64,000 bases of DNA, taken from assembly GCA_020137815.1 (NCBI GenBank), contig CM035352.1:7980905-8044904 (forward strand). Reading direction: 5' to 3'. A model generated the notes under the pieces. It was not told the DNA's origin. It worked only from the letters and a program-made list of their open reading frames with translations, and did not search any database. Shown in pieces: positions 44,517 through 60,635 of the stretch. A program made the position numbers and the translations under genes. Position 1 is the stretch's first letter. Each line of letters opens with the position of its first letter. Source of the DNA: Hormiphora californensis (taxonomy: Eukaryota; Ctenophora; Tentaculata; Cydippida; Pleurobrachiidae).

Positions 44517-45474
44517 TTATCTCCAGAACAAGATTGTATAGAGGGCGAGTACTGGTATTAATAGAACCAGACTGAGCGTTGTCCTTGATCCCTGTGAAGA
44601 CCAGAGTTCCACATTTTCTTCACCTAACAGAAAAATGAAATGTGTTAGGAACATACATTTGGATTTTCTAGAGTTGAGGCAATAACATTTGAATAAGGGC
44701 GGCCATTATGACAGAGCAGCACTGTGACTCACATTTTTGTACATTCATGTAGATTTCACCCCATGGTAGTTCCAGTGCTTCATCCACCAAGTCCTCTGCT
44801 TTAGTACATAGTGCCTCTTCTGGCTCCATACAACCAGCAACCTTCAGTTTCAATGTTGTTTCAGCGACATCAAGCCGTGTATAAATCCTAAAACGGGCAC
44901 GCGGTATTTAGGGAGTAAAAACATTGAACAACAAAATGTTAATACAACAGTGATTCTCTAAAGAATCAGAGATCAGGAGAAGAAGAAAAACAGGGAAGTA
45001 AAACTAGATGAGAATGGTTTTACTAAAAGCTTTGAACAAACAAAATGTTATTGATAAATTAAATTCTCATAAAACAACAGTGACCATTTTCTATTCCACT
45101 AACTTGGTCCTGAAATCAAATGTCCTGCACTTGAGACCCTCATCACAAAGTACCTCCCTGGCTAACTCACAGTTTTCCTCAGGAAAATACTCGTAAAAAA
45201 TCTGAAATAAAGATTTTAAGCATTTTCCTAGTTGTGAGACACAAGCTTGCTCTTACAATACCATATATGGGCATCACGTGGTTGCTCTCACCTCGTGACA
45301 TTATAATACCATATTTGGGCATCACGTGCTCACCTGTTCTATGTCATCACTGGTTGATTTAACACCCATTTCCAGACATTCTCTGCAAGTCTCCTGGGGG
45401 ACTTTACTTTCTGATAGGTGCCTCTCAGATAAAGTTACCACCAATAACACCATACTAACTATTAGTTGCCTCAT
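44517..45474 (-). CDS. Small eight-cysteine secreted protein, probably GPI-anchored
   Basis: Four exons: 45474-45334, 45201-45104, 44887-44733, 44623-44517; all phases close; 166 residues. The N-terminus has a hydrophobic leader (IVSMVLLVVTL). The body has eight Cys: TCREC, ENCELAREVLC, LKC, AGCMEPEEALC, QKC. The C-terminus is a hydrophobic stretch (LSLVLLIPVLALYTILF) with one trailing Arg, preceded by SSQGSR, which fits a GPI signal. Size, cysteine number and tail suggest a Ly6/uPAR-like three-finger protein, but the terminal CN motif of that family is not obvious. The donor of exon 2 (GTTAGT) is weak. The donor of exon 1 lies in a tandem duplication (45250-45333). Confidence 0.75.
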
Positions 45475-45699
45475 CTTCCACACAGCTGTACTAAAATGGA
45501 TCGGAGTGTGGAGTGTGTGAAATGTTTTAAGCGTTTGGAGTGTGTCCTGCCGCGCCGGCAGCGAGAGCTTTATTTTTTATTGAAAACTGCAAGGAGAGGA
45601 AATGAAGAGAAATGCAATTATTGTGAAGCTAACGATCTAAACTACTACGAACTCATAAAACTAATAATAAAAGTACTAAGACTATATTAATTAGTTATA

Positions 45700-46230
45700 T
45701 AACCACTTCTCTCTCTAGCTCTCTTCCTCCCCTCTCTCTGATCTTCTCTCTATCTTAAGTCTTTCCCTCTGTTGGAACACAACTCTAAATCTCTACAATT
45801 TAAATGATTACAATTACCATTACATACTGGTAATGTACTAAAACACAACTAGGAGTGGGCGTTGGCCGTTGGGCATGCAGCCCCCCTCCCACTGTCCACT
45901 CCCATGGCATTCTTACAGGGGGGGGGGTAGCCGGTAGGAGGCTGATATTTTGGCCAAAATGAGCTCAAAACAAATGCATTAACAATGTGCATGACATCTT
46001 TAATAGTCAAGTTTTCTATGGAGGTTCATAAGAAAGACCTTGAAGTTTCGTAAGTGAATAAAATGTAGCAGTCTTTTGCACGGTTTGGATTTGATCTGCT
46101 GTACATGTTTTTACTTCAAAAAAACCCGCTTTTAAGTTATTTAACATCCACTGATTGTTTTTTCTAAAAAAACCCCGCCTTTTAATCCAAATTGTTTCCC
46201 AGTTTACTACCCCCATGACTTCTTCTCTAG
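45700..46230. other. Spacer before the aminotransferase gene
   Basis: Divergent intergenic sequence. No exon recognised, although an upstream mitochondrial-targeting exon of the aminotransferase could lie here or earlier. Confidence 0.4.
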
Positions 46231-46243
46231 GGAAAGAGAGGCC

Positions 46244-48332
46244 ATGGCACGTCGACTTGGAATGCTAAGTCTAGCTAACCTGAACCCATGCGTCAAGGAG
46301 ATGCAGTATGCAGTTCGGGGTCCAATTGTTATTAAAGCTGCTGAACTGGAGGGACAACTAAACAAGGTAGGCCAGGGGGCAACTGATAAAAAGGGAGGCC
46401 AGTGCAGTAGTACATAATTGAAATAGGTAGTGGGCAAAAAGGGAGGGAGAAAACGAGTTGTCCAGCTAAGTTGTGCGTATGTACAAGACACGAGGGGCAT
46501 TATTATAGTAAATTAAGTGGTAAAACAGTTCTAGACGTGAAGCTAGAAACAAGCTAGTGTCAATTAATAATTGAAGGGGCACTAATTGTGTACCACACAT
46601 ACGCACAGTAGTACGACACATAGTTTTACTGCTAAACTATCTTGCATTTTGGTATAATAGCAGTCTAGTACTAAGCTGCGGCAGAGTCGGAGTTGAGAGA
46701 ACAGAGTTGACATAAAATAATGTGTTTTAGCTGCATATTACACGGGGGGGGGGGGGGGGGGTAAGTGTTTTTACAGTTCATGAGTTGTTCATAGGGCGGT
46801 TTCTAAGTTTCGTGGAAGCCGTTTCTCTGAGCCCTTCCGTGTGCTAGCTGGAGAGAGAGTTCTGAGAAAAATATAAAATGAGAGGAATTAGGTGAAGAGA
46901 GAATCTGCATGGAGAGAGAATCAGTATGGAGAGAGAAGAGAGAAAAGAGAAAGTTGTATGGTAAGCTGTCACCAAGCAAAAGCGGGATGTTCAATTTACC
47001 ACAATAAAAAAGAGGGGTGTATCTGGTGTAAGAACATTAAACGTTTCGGTCCAAGATAAAAGTAATGTGTATATTGAAAACTTGACACGACAAGACAAAG
47101 ACTTAGACAAGACAAGACAAAGGGATAGGTATTATAACAAAAGGAGAGATAACTTAGAAAATATGGCATGGATATATCTTGGTGTAACACCCTGCATACA
47201 AATCACACACAGTGTCATGTTTAGCATTGTTGTTGGGAGAAGCAGATTCATGAATAGTAATTGAGTGGCGGGGGACATGTGTTGTCAGATATATCGGGAT
47301 AGTATTGGTATCTGTCATTAGTCAAGTGAGAAAGAGAGTGAGGGAATGAGAGGGAGAGTAAGGGAGAGAGAGATATAGAGTGAGATAAACGAGTCACGAG
47401 AAGAAGATAAGAGAGAGTATTACAAATTGAACTATTAAGAGGGAATATTATTAACTTTACCGAAATGATTCGGAGTTCGCAACACCCACCCGTCCTAACA
47501 CACCACCCGTCCTAACACACCACCCGTCCTAACACCCTCTCTCCCCTCCAGGGCGCCAAGTTACCATTTGAGCAAGTTATCAAAGCCAACATTGGTGATG
47601 CACACGCTATGGGCCAGAAACCCATCTCCTTTGTAAGAGAGGTGATCGCCTTGGCAACTTGCCCATCTCTCATGGATACTGCAACTGGGTTCAGCGATGA
47701 TGCGGTGACAAGGGCTAAAGAGATTTTGGGATCAACTGGGGGAGGAAGTGTTGGTGAGTTTATAGGAGTCTATAATAGTCTCGGTTGATGATGTTCAAAT
47801 TAAGGGAATAGTATATGGGCTACAACACAGAATTCACTAAACAATGATCTCCACCTCTCTATCTATCTCTCTATCCCTCCAATCAACTCCTAACTCCACC
47901 TCTCTCTCTCCAGGTGCATATACTAACTCAGTTGGTATTTCCACTGTATTGAACCACGTTGCTGAATACATCACCCAGAGGGATGGTTACCCCGCCAGCC
48001 CTTCCGATATCTTCCTGGGTACTGGTGCTAGTGGCTGCATCAAGGTATAACGTGTTTTACAACGTGTAGTTCAGTTCTTAGTTTGTTCATCTATCAAATT
48101 ATGTTACACCAACCTCCTTTCCCCATACTCATCTTGGTTTTCGAAACATCCTCACTAACATTTAGCTGTGCTATAGTTTACGCAGTTTGATTCAATTTGA
48201 TCCCACCCCTCCCCAGAATATTATGAAGTTGTGCCTGACTATGGATGCAGATAACAAGCCTGGATTCATGATTCCTGTACCTCAGTACCCGCTATACTCA
48301 GCTTGTACCGCTGAGTTTAACGCTCACCTGGT

Positions 48333-48417
<85 letters not shown>

Positions 48418-49624
48418 GGGGGGAGTTGGTCCACCTGCCACCACCTCCAATCGGTTTCCCCCGGGCAACGGGGTCACACGGAGTACCTTTTTCCCCATCC
48501 CCTTTTCCCCCTGTTCGATTTCCAGGTCCGTGTGGCCGCGGCTGAGCGTGGCTGTGTATCAGAAATACGGAAAAAAAATCAGAAAATACAAAATACAAAA
48601 ACATCTTGGCTAGGCGGTCCACAGTGTATCAACGCCAACTACTACGTTCCTACCCCGCCTTCTCCGGCTCAGGGTTACCAGTGGAACAGGCATCTTCCAG
48701 CCAACTGTGGACCCCCAACGCCCCTTTATCCACTAACCCGCTAACCAATACTGTTTTTGTTCTACTGGCCCCCCTAACCCACTTCTTCCTTTTTTGATAG
48801 GGTTCTACATCGGAGATGATTCTTTGGAACGGGGTGGCTGTCCTCTCTGGAGCGGGGTCGGCTGTCCTTACTGGAGCGGGGTCGGCTGTCCTCTCTGGGG
48901 CGGGGTGGCTGTCCTCTCTGGAGCGGGGTCAGCTGTCTTTACTGGAGCGGGGTCGGCTGTCCCTACTGGAGCGGGGTCAGCTGTCCTCTCTGGAGCGGGG
49001 TGGCTGTCCTCTCTGGGGCGGGGTCAGCTGTCTTTACTGGAGCGGGGTCAGCTGTCTTTACTGGAGCGGGGTCAGCTGGCTTCTCTGGAACGGGGTCAGC
49101 TGGCTTCTCTGGAACGGGGTCAGCTGGTTTCTCTGGAGCGGGGTTGGCTGTCTTCTCTGGGGCGGGGTCAGCTGGCTTCTCTGGAACGGGCTGGCTGTCC
49201 TCTCTGGCTCGAAATGTAATCATCATCCATTTGTATTAATTTATTATTTTTTTCGCTCGAACCCGTTCCTGCTTGTTTTAGGCTGCCTTAGATCCAGACG
49301 GTTTGCTTCTTCAGTTCCTGATAAGTTGTCTCTTCTTAGAATACATTGTAGCAGATTGGGCTTCTTTGCAGATAGTTTAGGAGGTCTTGTGCTCCGTCAC
49401 CATGAGCTTTAATCCCACTTTACTTCCCCTTTTTAATATCATCCCCTTTCCTTAACCCATATGTACATTGTTAAATTTACCCGTATGTACATTGTTCTAC
49501 CTACCCTACCTTTACTCCGCAGGCCCTCCGGGCCCTCAGATCCAACAGGATCCGGGTCCGGGGGATTTAACCCTGCTCTCGCATGGGGCCTCACGGCCCC
49601 ATGTGGGAGTGGTGCGTGTAGTGG

Positions 49625-49673
<49 letters not shown>

Positions 49674-51083
49674 ATTGCTTCCTTGTTTTTATAGACGCAT
49701 AATATGCACACGTCACGCAAATATCTCTCTTTTTATCTGAACAAAACCTGGACCAACAATGCTTGAATTTTCTCCACGTCAATTCTTTTTCTCTCACAGC
49801 TGCATCTTTCTATCTCTCCATCATTATCTCCAACTATCTCACAATCCCCCTCCATATTTCTCTCTCCTGAGTCCTCTCTATTTCCAGATAAGTTACTTCA
49901 TGAATGAAAGTAACAACTGGACTTTGGACAGAGCTGAACTGGAACGAGCCTATGAAGAGTCTCTGAAACATTGTATCCCTAAAGCTATCTGCATCATTAA
50001 CCCAGGTATGAAACTTCTGGAACATTCTGCACACAGTAACACCACAGCTGTTGCTGCATAACGAATGTGTTATATTCGGCATCGCGCTTCTGGACGATAT
50101 TATGCAGCTCTTGTTTTAAGGTGCTGCGCGCTGTTACCGAATGCTTCCCTTGTGAAGAAAGCACACTCATTTTCGCGCGCCCTAACATCGGAGCGTGGGA
50201 AAAGTTCCCACGGTTCAAACCCGCGCTGACAAGCGCTATCCCCCACGCGGCATATTGCATAACAGGATTTAAGTAGGTGTTATGTTATAACCCCACCCAT
50301 GTTTCAGGCAACCCTACTGGCCAGAACCTGCCTGCCGAGAATATAGCCGAGATAATCCGGTTTGCACACGATAAACAGCTGCTGATTATGGCAGATGAGG
50401 TCTACCAGGACAATATCTGGACAGAAGGGGATAATTTCACGAGTTTCAAGAAAGTTCTACGATCTCTCGGACCTGATTTTGATGACCAACCTCTAGCATC
50501 GTTCCACTCTGTCTCAAAGGGTTTCATGGGGGAATGTGGGCTGCGTGGTGGATATTGTGAAATGACCAACTTCCCCGAAGATGTTAAGACCATGCTACTA
50601 AAACTGATCTCTGCCAGTCTATGCTCCTCGACATCTGGTCAAGTAGCAGTGAGCTGTATGGTAAAACCTCCTACAGGGGACGCCAGGGAGACATATGATC
50701 GGGAGACCAAGGCTGTCCTGGCGAGCCTCAAAGAGAGATCTGTGATGGTACATGAAAAGTTGAATGCTATCCCGGGTATAAAGTGTAACCCCCTGCAAGG
50801 AGCAATGTATGCCTTCCCCGCCATAGACCTCCCCACTGGTGCTATTGAAACTGCCAAGTCACAGGGGATGGAGCCTGATTTCCTATACTGCTCGGAGCTA
50901 CTAGATGCAACTGGGATTTGTGTGGTCCCGGGCAGTGGATTCTGGCAGACCCCTGGTACCTACCATTTTAGAATGACCATTCTCCCACCTAAGGACCAGC
51001 TTGTGGTGTTTTTGGACAAGTTAGCCGAATTTCATGGACAGTTTTGTGAGAAATATTCTGATGTTTCTCCTCTGGGAAGTTGA
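46244..51083 (+). CDS. GPT: Alanine aminotransferase (glutamate-pyruvate transaminase)
   Basis: Six exons: 46244-46366, 47552-47753, 47914-48044, 48217-48330, 49888-50005, 50308-51083 (stop). All phases close; 487 residues, close to cytosolic GPT1 (496). This PLP enzyme interconverts alanine + 2-oxoglutarate and pyruvate + glutamate. Family motifs in order: NPCVKEMQYAVRGPIVIKA, IKANIGDAHAMGQKPISF, TGASGCIK, PVPQYPLYSA, CIINPGNPTGQN, MADEVYQDNIW, the PLP-lysine site ASFHSVSKGFMGECGLRGGY, NPLQGAMYAFP and VVPGSGFWQTPGTYHFRMTI. I chose the ATG at 46244 because it lies in frame shortly before the conserved region. The exon continues open upstream to an acceptor at 46230, so a 5' exon with a mitochondrial presequence may exist. 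The last exon is large and uninterrupted. Confidence 0.95.
48337..48418. repeat. (GA)n microsatellite directly after a 5' splice site
   Basis: The GA run begins within 8 bp of the donor of aminotransferase exon 48217-48330 (CTG followed by GTGAGAGAAAGAGAG), so the donor merges into the repeat. Confidence 0.95.
48829..49210. repeat. 23/24-bp minisatellite in an aminotransferase intron
   Basis: About 16 copies of a unit around GGAGCGGGGTCAGCTG plus TC-rich sequence. Most units are a multiple of three, so both strands show long open frames (GAGSAVFTGAG-like plus; PAPEKPADP-like minus). These frames lack splice support and lie inside the intron between exons 48217-48330 and 49888-50005. Confidence 0.93.
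49627..49671. repeat. (GA)n microsatellite
   Basis: About 44 bp GA run in the same aminotransferase intron as the minisatellite. Confidence 0.95.
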
Positions 51084-52079
51084 AATGTGTGAAGTTTTGT
51101 AGTGAGTGTTTAGGATATAAGAGAAAGATGTTTTTGATGGACTTTTTTATACGGAAAGATATGATTTTTCTTCATTTTTCAAAAAGATGTAAAGTTTTAC
51201 TTTTAGATTTTACCCAATTACATGACTTGTTTTCAGTTCGATCTATGTAGCAGGGCTCCTCTCCCCTCTACTTTTCCACACTGACTAGAGATTTTGCTAA
51301 AAGTAGGGGATGGAGAGGGGCCCTGCTTGGCAAAGGGTGAATTGAAAGAATGGGGACCGAGACAAAATGCTATTAACATAATTCCCCGAGACTAATCACC
51401 AATTAGGCTTCCCCCATTTTAGTTAAACAATGGATGGTAATGAGGGGATTTCTAGTTTCCACAAAATCGGGCCCATTATTACAGCCCCCTATTGTCTTAG
51501 GGTGATGCAATGAGAAGCTGCTATTAAAAGCTCTTATACCACCACTGCAGGGCGAATGAGCAGAACCGTTTTTGCATAATTGATCTGTACGCCATCTGGC
51601 TACCTCTTAAAACGCGGCACCAGATTCTTGGACATTAGGCACTTCTTCAGCTTCTTCGCGTTTTAGTGAGGAGAGAGAATGGTAGGCTCTATAGGCAAAT
51701 CATATATAATACCATTGCGTTATATAAATGTCAGAAACTCCTCTGACCTTCTAAAATTGTGAGTGCACTTCTGTCGCAACTGTAATAATTCCCTATCGAC
51801 GCGTGACGCTCCCCGTGCTTCAGCCCATATGCTCTATCCCCCTGTTCCTCTCTCCCAGGGGAGGGTGTCAGGGAGGGGGATTACTGTCATCTGACAGGTC
51901 ACACAATAGTAGTAGTGTGGTCATTTAATAATTCCCAGTCCCTCCTACTACTGGTGCCTCCTTACTCAACTATATTTCTACTAGTGCACTTTGTAAATTT
52001 CCTTCAATCCGTCCCACCCTATCCTCCTGTACTTTAGTGCACGTGTCACTTAGTAGCTAACCCTCTTTCTCTCTCTCTT

Positions 52080-52127
<48 letters not shown>

Positions 52128-52290
52128 TCTCTCTCTCACTAAACTGGTGATCGTAGGATTTGTCACCTATAAATTCCCACTATAATAAATTCCACCTCGT
52201 GAATTACCGCGTGATAGTACTACTGCTGCGTGGTGGTAGCCCACTAATTCCCTCCGTCGACCCTCCCAATTCAGTTCTCCCCCTAGCACA
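51084..52290. other. Spacer between the aminotransferase and the small-peptide gene
   Basis: Contains a CT tract (about 52069-52137) and a near-palindromic pair CAGGGCTCCTCTCC (about 51251) and GGAGAGGGGCCCTG (about 51311). No exon recognised. Confidence 0.5.
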
Positions 52291-52774
52291 ATGCCCTCAG
52301 TCGATCATCCCGTCCTAAGGGTCCTTCTCCTGACCATCCTCCTTCTCTCGTTCATATCAGCAGGTATGTCAAGGGTTTGGTTATGAAGTTACCCTTGCCA
52401 GCACGAGGGGTTATTTCGTAACCAAGTCATGGGTCTGGTCTCTGAGTTAGTGGCTAGTGAGTTACAGAAACCACTTTAGACTACTAGCTGTCTGGCGTTG
52501 CCCCGTTTTGATCTCTAAACCTGGTGCTTTCAGAACGGGCCAATGCCTGACATGAGTTACAACCCCTAAATATATTCACATTGTACCCGCCCTTTTGAAA
52601 TGTTCCACGCCCTATAGTTTCTCTGCTAATAATATATGTTACGTTTCAGTGTACAGTCGATCAGTGGGATTAGAGGATGCGATTCTGGGGAGCGATATTG
52701 TCAGTTCTAACAACGAGGAAGAAGGCATGTTAGGACCTATCATGATGTTTGATGGAGATGCAGACTTGGCTTGA
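52291..52774 (+). CDS. Candidate 65-residue secreted acidic peptide
   Basis: Two exons: 52291-52363 and 52650-52774, joined in phase 1 with canonical GTATGT and TTTCAG signals. Exon 1 encodes a clear signal peptide (VLRVLLLTILLLSFISA). The mature part of about 41 residues begins VYSRSVGLEDAILGSD, is acidic (NNEEEG, FDGDADLA at the end) and has no cysteine. I do not recognise a family. The region is otherwise unrelated to its neighbours. Because both exons are small, confidence rests on the signal peptide and on clean splice phase. Confidence 0.6.
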
Positions 52775-53186
52775 TCTGACCTCGCTCTCCGCTCAGAGGG
52801 GCAAAGAAGGGGTCAGCGGGATAATGTGGGACATTTGGTGATTATTGTGGGGGCTGTACACAGGGTAGTTTGTAGGGACACAGGGTGCTCGGCTGGTCCT
52901 CACCCTCTTGCCAATTTGCCATACGGCTATATACCAGATATAACGTGAAGCACCTATCACCATGGTGATATGGTGATGTTACCATAATGTTGTTACCATG
53001 GTGATTGGTGCCATGTAGGTGATGTTACCATGGTGCAGGTGATATTCAGAGAGAGAATTTGATGTATGAAGTTTATTATAAATTGTATTGATTCGGCATA
53101 CTCTCAATATTTTACTATTGAAAACTTGGTGTCTCTCTAATTTAATAGTAACTAAACAATTCAAAACAATATTTACATAAAACCTC

Positions 53187-53214
53187 CCTCTCTCTCTCTC
53201 TATCATTCTCTCTA

Positions 53215-53280
<66 letters not shown>

Positions 53281-53307
53281 TCTCTCTCTCTCACTCTCTC
53301 TCTCTCA

Positions 53308-53340
<33 letters not shown>

Positions 53341-53346
53341 TCTCTC
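53187..53346. repeat. (CT)n microsatellite
   Basis: About 160 bp CT with scattered CA interruptions, about 215 bp beyond the CaMKK stop codon. Confidence 0.96.
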
Positions 53347-53561
53347 AGTCAGTTATTGTCTTCTACTCACAGCTTTAACAGCAAATGAACTCCCCTTTCT
53401 GTGGTTGCGGGTTTAGTATCATGTGGGCGTCAGATATGTATCGCATTTTATCTGATCGATACGAAGATTATTCATACCGGGTGTTACCCCCCAACTGGTA
53501 ACCATGGTAACTGGCACTTGAAGGATACGTGCTCTGTGGTTCTCCTCAGCTCCTCCCTCCC

Positions 53562-58187
<4,626 letters not shown>

Positions 58188-58254
58188 TTTAGTTGGAAAC
58201 CGTTACTAGTGGTTACTAACAGCAGCAAACTAGAGATCAGTGGTTACTAACAGC

Positions 58255-58440
58255 TGGTTAATGGTTACTAGGGTGGTTACTAGGGTGGTTACTAGTAGTA
58301 GTAACTAGAGTGGTTACTAGAGTGGTTACTAGGGTGGTTACTAGGGTGGTTACTAGGGTGGTTACTAGTAGTAGTAACTAGAGTGGTTACTAGAGTGGTT
58401 ACTAGGGTGGTTACTAGGGTGGTTACTAGGACGGAGTGGA
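58255..58440. repeat. 12-bp tandem repeat upstream of CaMKK
   Basis: Units of GGTGGTTACTAG with AGAG variants, about 14 copies in two blocks separated by TAGTAGTAACTAG. It lies 70-250 bp upstream of the CaMKK start exon, in the probable promoter. Confidence 0.9.
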
Positions 58441-58548
58441 TTGCATGTGTGTATTGTGAAATAGCACGAGCGGAGAGAGAAAAGTAGCCGGTAAAGTGTG
58501 AATAGGGAAATGAGTTGAGCCGGTAAGAGAAAATCATTAGCCTCTCAC

Positions 58549-58790
<242 letters not shown>

Positions 58791-59189
58791 GAATATACGG
58801 TGTACCTACTCACTTCACAATTTAAACACGTTCGTGATTTGTTTAAATGCATGCACAAGTACTTATTATTGCTAATTGAAGGCATAATTATGCCGTGGAA
58901 AATATACAAGAAACATTTAAATGCTCAGAATTCAGTACAGAGTGTACGGCTATAGTAAACAATTGGTAACACTAAAAGCATCTGATCCATTCTTAAATCT
59001 AAGTGCAAAATTTGAATTTAGATGGTAGCGAAACAAAAATAGTCACTTGTACAAGGGGGGAGGGAGGAAGGAAAATGAAAAAAGGAAAACATATATTTTT
59101 CTGCTCTAGCGAGTGATGCAGCATCACATAGTACAGCAGAGACCCATTAGAACAATTTGTAGGGCTATATAAAGATAGAGACCCAGAGA

Positions 59190-59342
<153 letters not shown>

Positions 59343-60630
59343 AGAAGATGTTGTCTACACTCTTACCAAGAAGATTCTAAGGGACCAAAGCAGCAAACAG
59401 AAACCAGAATTCAAAGAAGTAAATAAAATAATACCGACGCGATGCTGGAAATGAAAGAACTAAAATTTGAAAAAAACCTTCCATAAATACTTGCAGGACA
59501 TTATTTTTGAGATATGCCTGGACATTACAGTTACTGGATAAACCACTAGATAGATAATAGAGATACCATTATCATTAAAAATACTGGACGGCTTTTGAAA
59601 CATCAAACGAGCTCCGACATAGCATATCCAGAATCATAGAAGAGTATCAAATCTAGCAGAATCAGTGAGACATAGTACAGAGTATCATACTATATTTCAA
59701 ACTTTCATCAACTACAACGTAAAACTATTTATTAAGAGGATGACAGTGAACTGTATGAGTCGAGTGCTGTAAATACACATATTTTGGGTGACAAGTCCCA
59801 TGTTCACAGTAAACAGTAAACAGTTGTAGTACATGTTAATATCAAGAACCAGTGAGACAGGATGAACAACAAGATGAATATAAGGGAGATTTGTGAAATG
59901 AGATACCAGTAATTTCAAGTCAGATGATACTGTCAAACGTGGACAGCTCCTATACCCAGATGTTGAAAAGATTATAATATGGAGTATGGACACAATGTAT
60001 CATAGAGTAGTACACACGATACAATGTACACGGTGTACACGGTGTACAGTATATACACAATGTAATGCAAGCTACTACAACATAGGAATGTGTATGACAT
60101 GATGCATCCAATAACAGTAATGCAGCGAATTAACAGCACGCCACTGGTTCACTAATTACTACCGAGAAGTACTAATTACTACACTAATTACTAGACCAAG
60201 AAGTTTCCCGAAAGAAACAACGGCGGAGCAACCAATTGGTATAAAGCTGTCTTTATTTTCCTGTTATCTTTCCTATCTATCTATATATCTCTCTCATTCT
60301 ATCTAACTATCTATCTCTATCTCTCCTCCCTCTCTTCACCTCAGGAAATGGCCAATTTACGCTCACGCACCGACGGATCGTTGGTCCATGGATACTAGCC
60401 AGTGTACCTACTACATGATCTACAAAGTGTATACACAGTTACTATACTAATGCATCTGGAGAATTGCCAGTATTACGATTCGATGCACTACAATGTATAT
60501 GCAATGTATAATGAAAATTTAACAGTTGAGACACTGACCGAGGTCGTGTCAGGACTCACTGACTCAGGTTTAAATATTGGCACGTTTCATAGCGGGTTAG
60601 GGGGTCGGAAATGGGTAGTATGAAAGATTA
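59343..60630. other. Gene-free spacer
   Basis: Unique AT-rich sequence without a recognised exon. Short GTACAC palindromic bits occur near 60000-60060. Confidence 0.5.
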
Positions 60631-60635
60631 TGGTC

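Noticed and set aside
48794-49412. ORFs of 141 and 198 residues plus, and a PAPEKPADP-rich ORF minus
   Set aside because: They arise from a minisatellite with a 24-bp unit inside an aminotransferase intron, on both strands simultaneously.
50030-50290. Possible small transposon in the last aminotransferase intron
   Set aside because: TGCATAAC occurs at both sides but as a direct repeat, and no convincing inverted termini are visible.
50277-50307. Start codon at 50277 for a 268-residue aminotransferase fragment
   Set aside because: The bases before 50308 are intron. The acceptor TTTCAG at 50307 joins in phase to exon 49888-50005, completing INPGNPTGQN.
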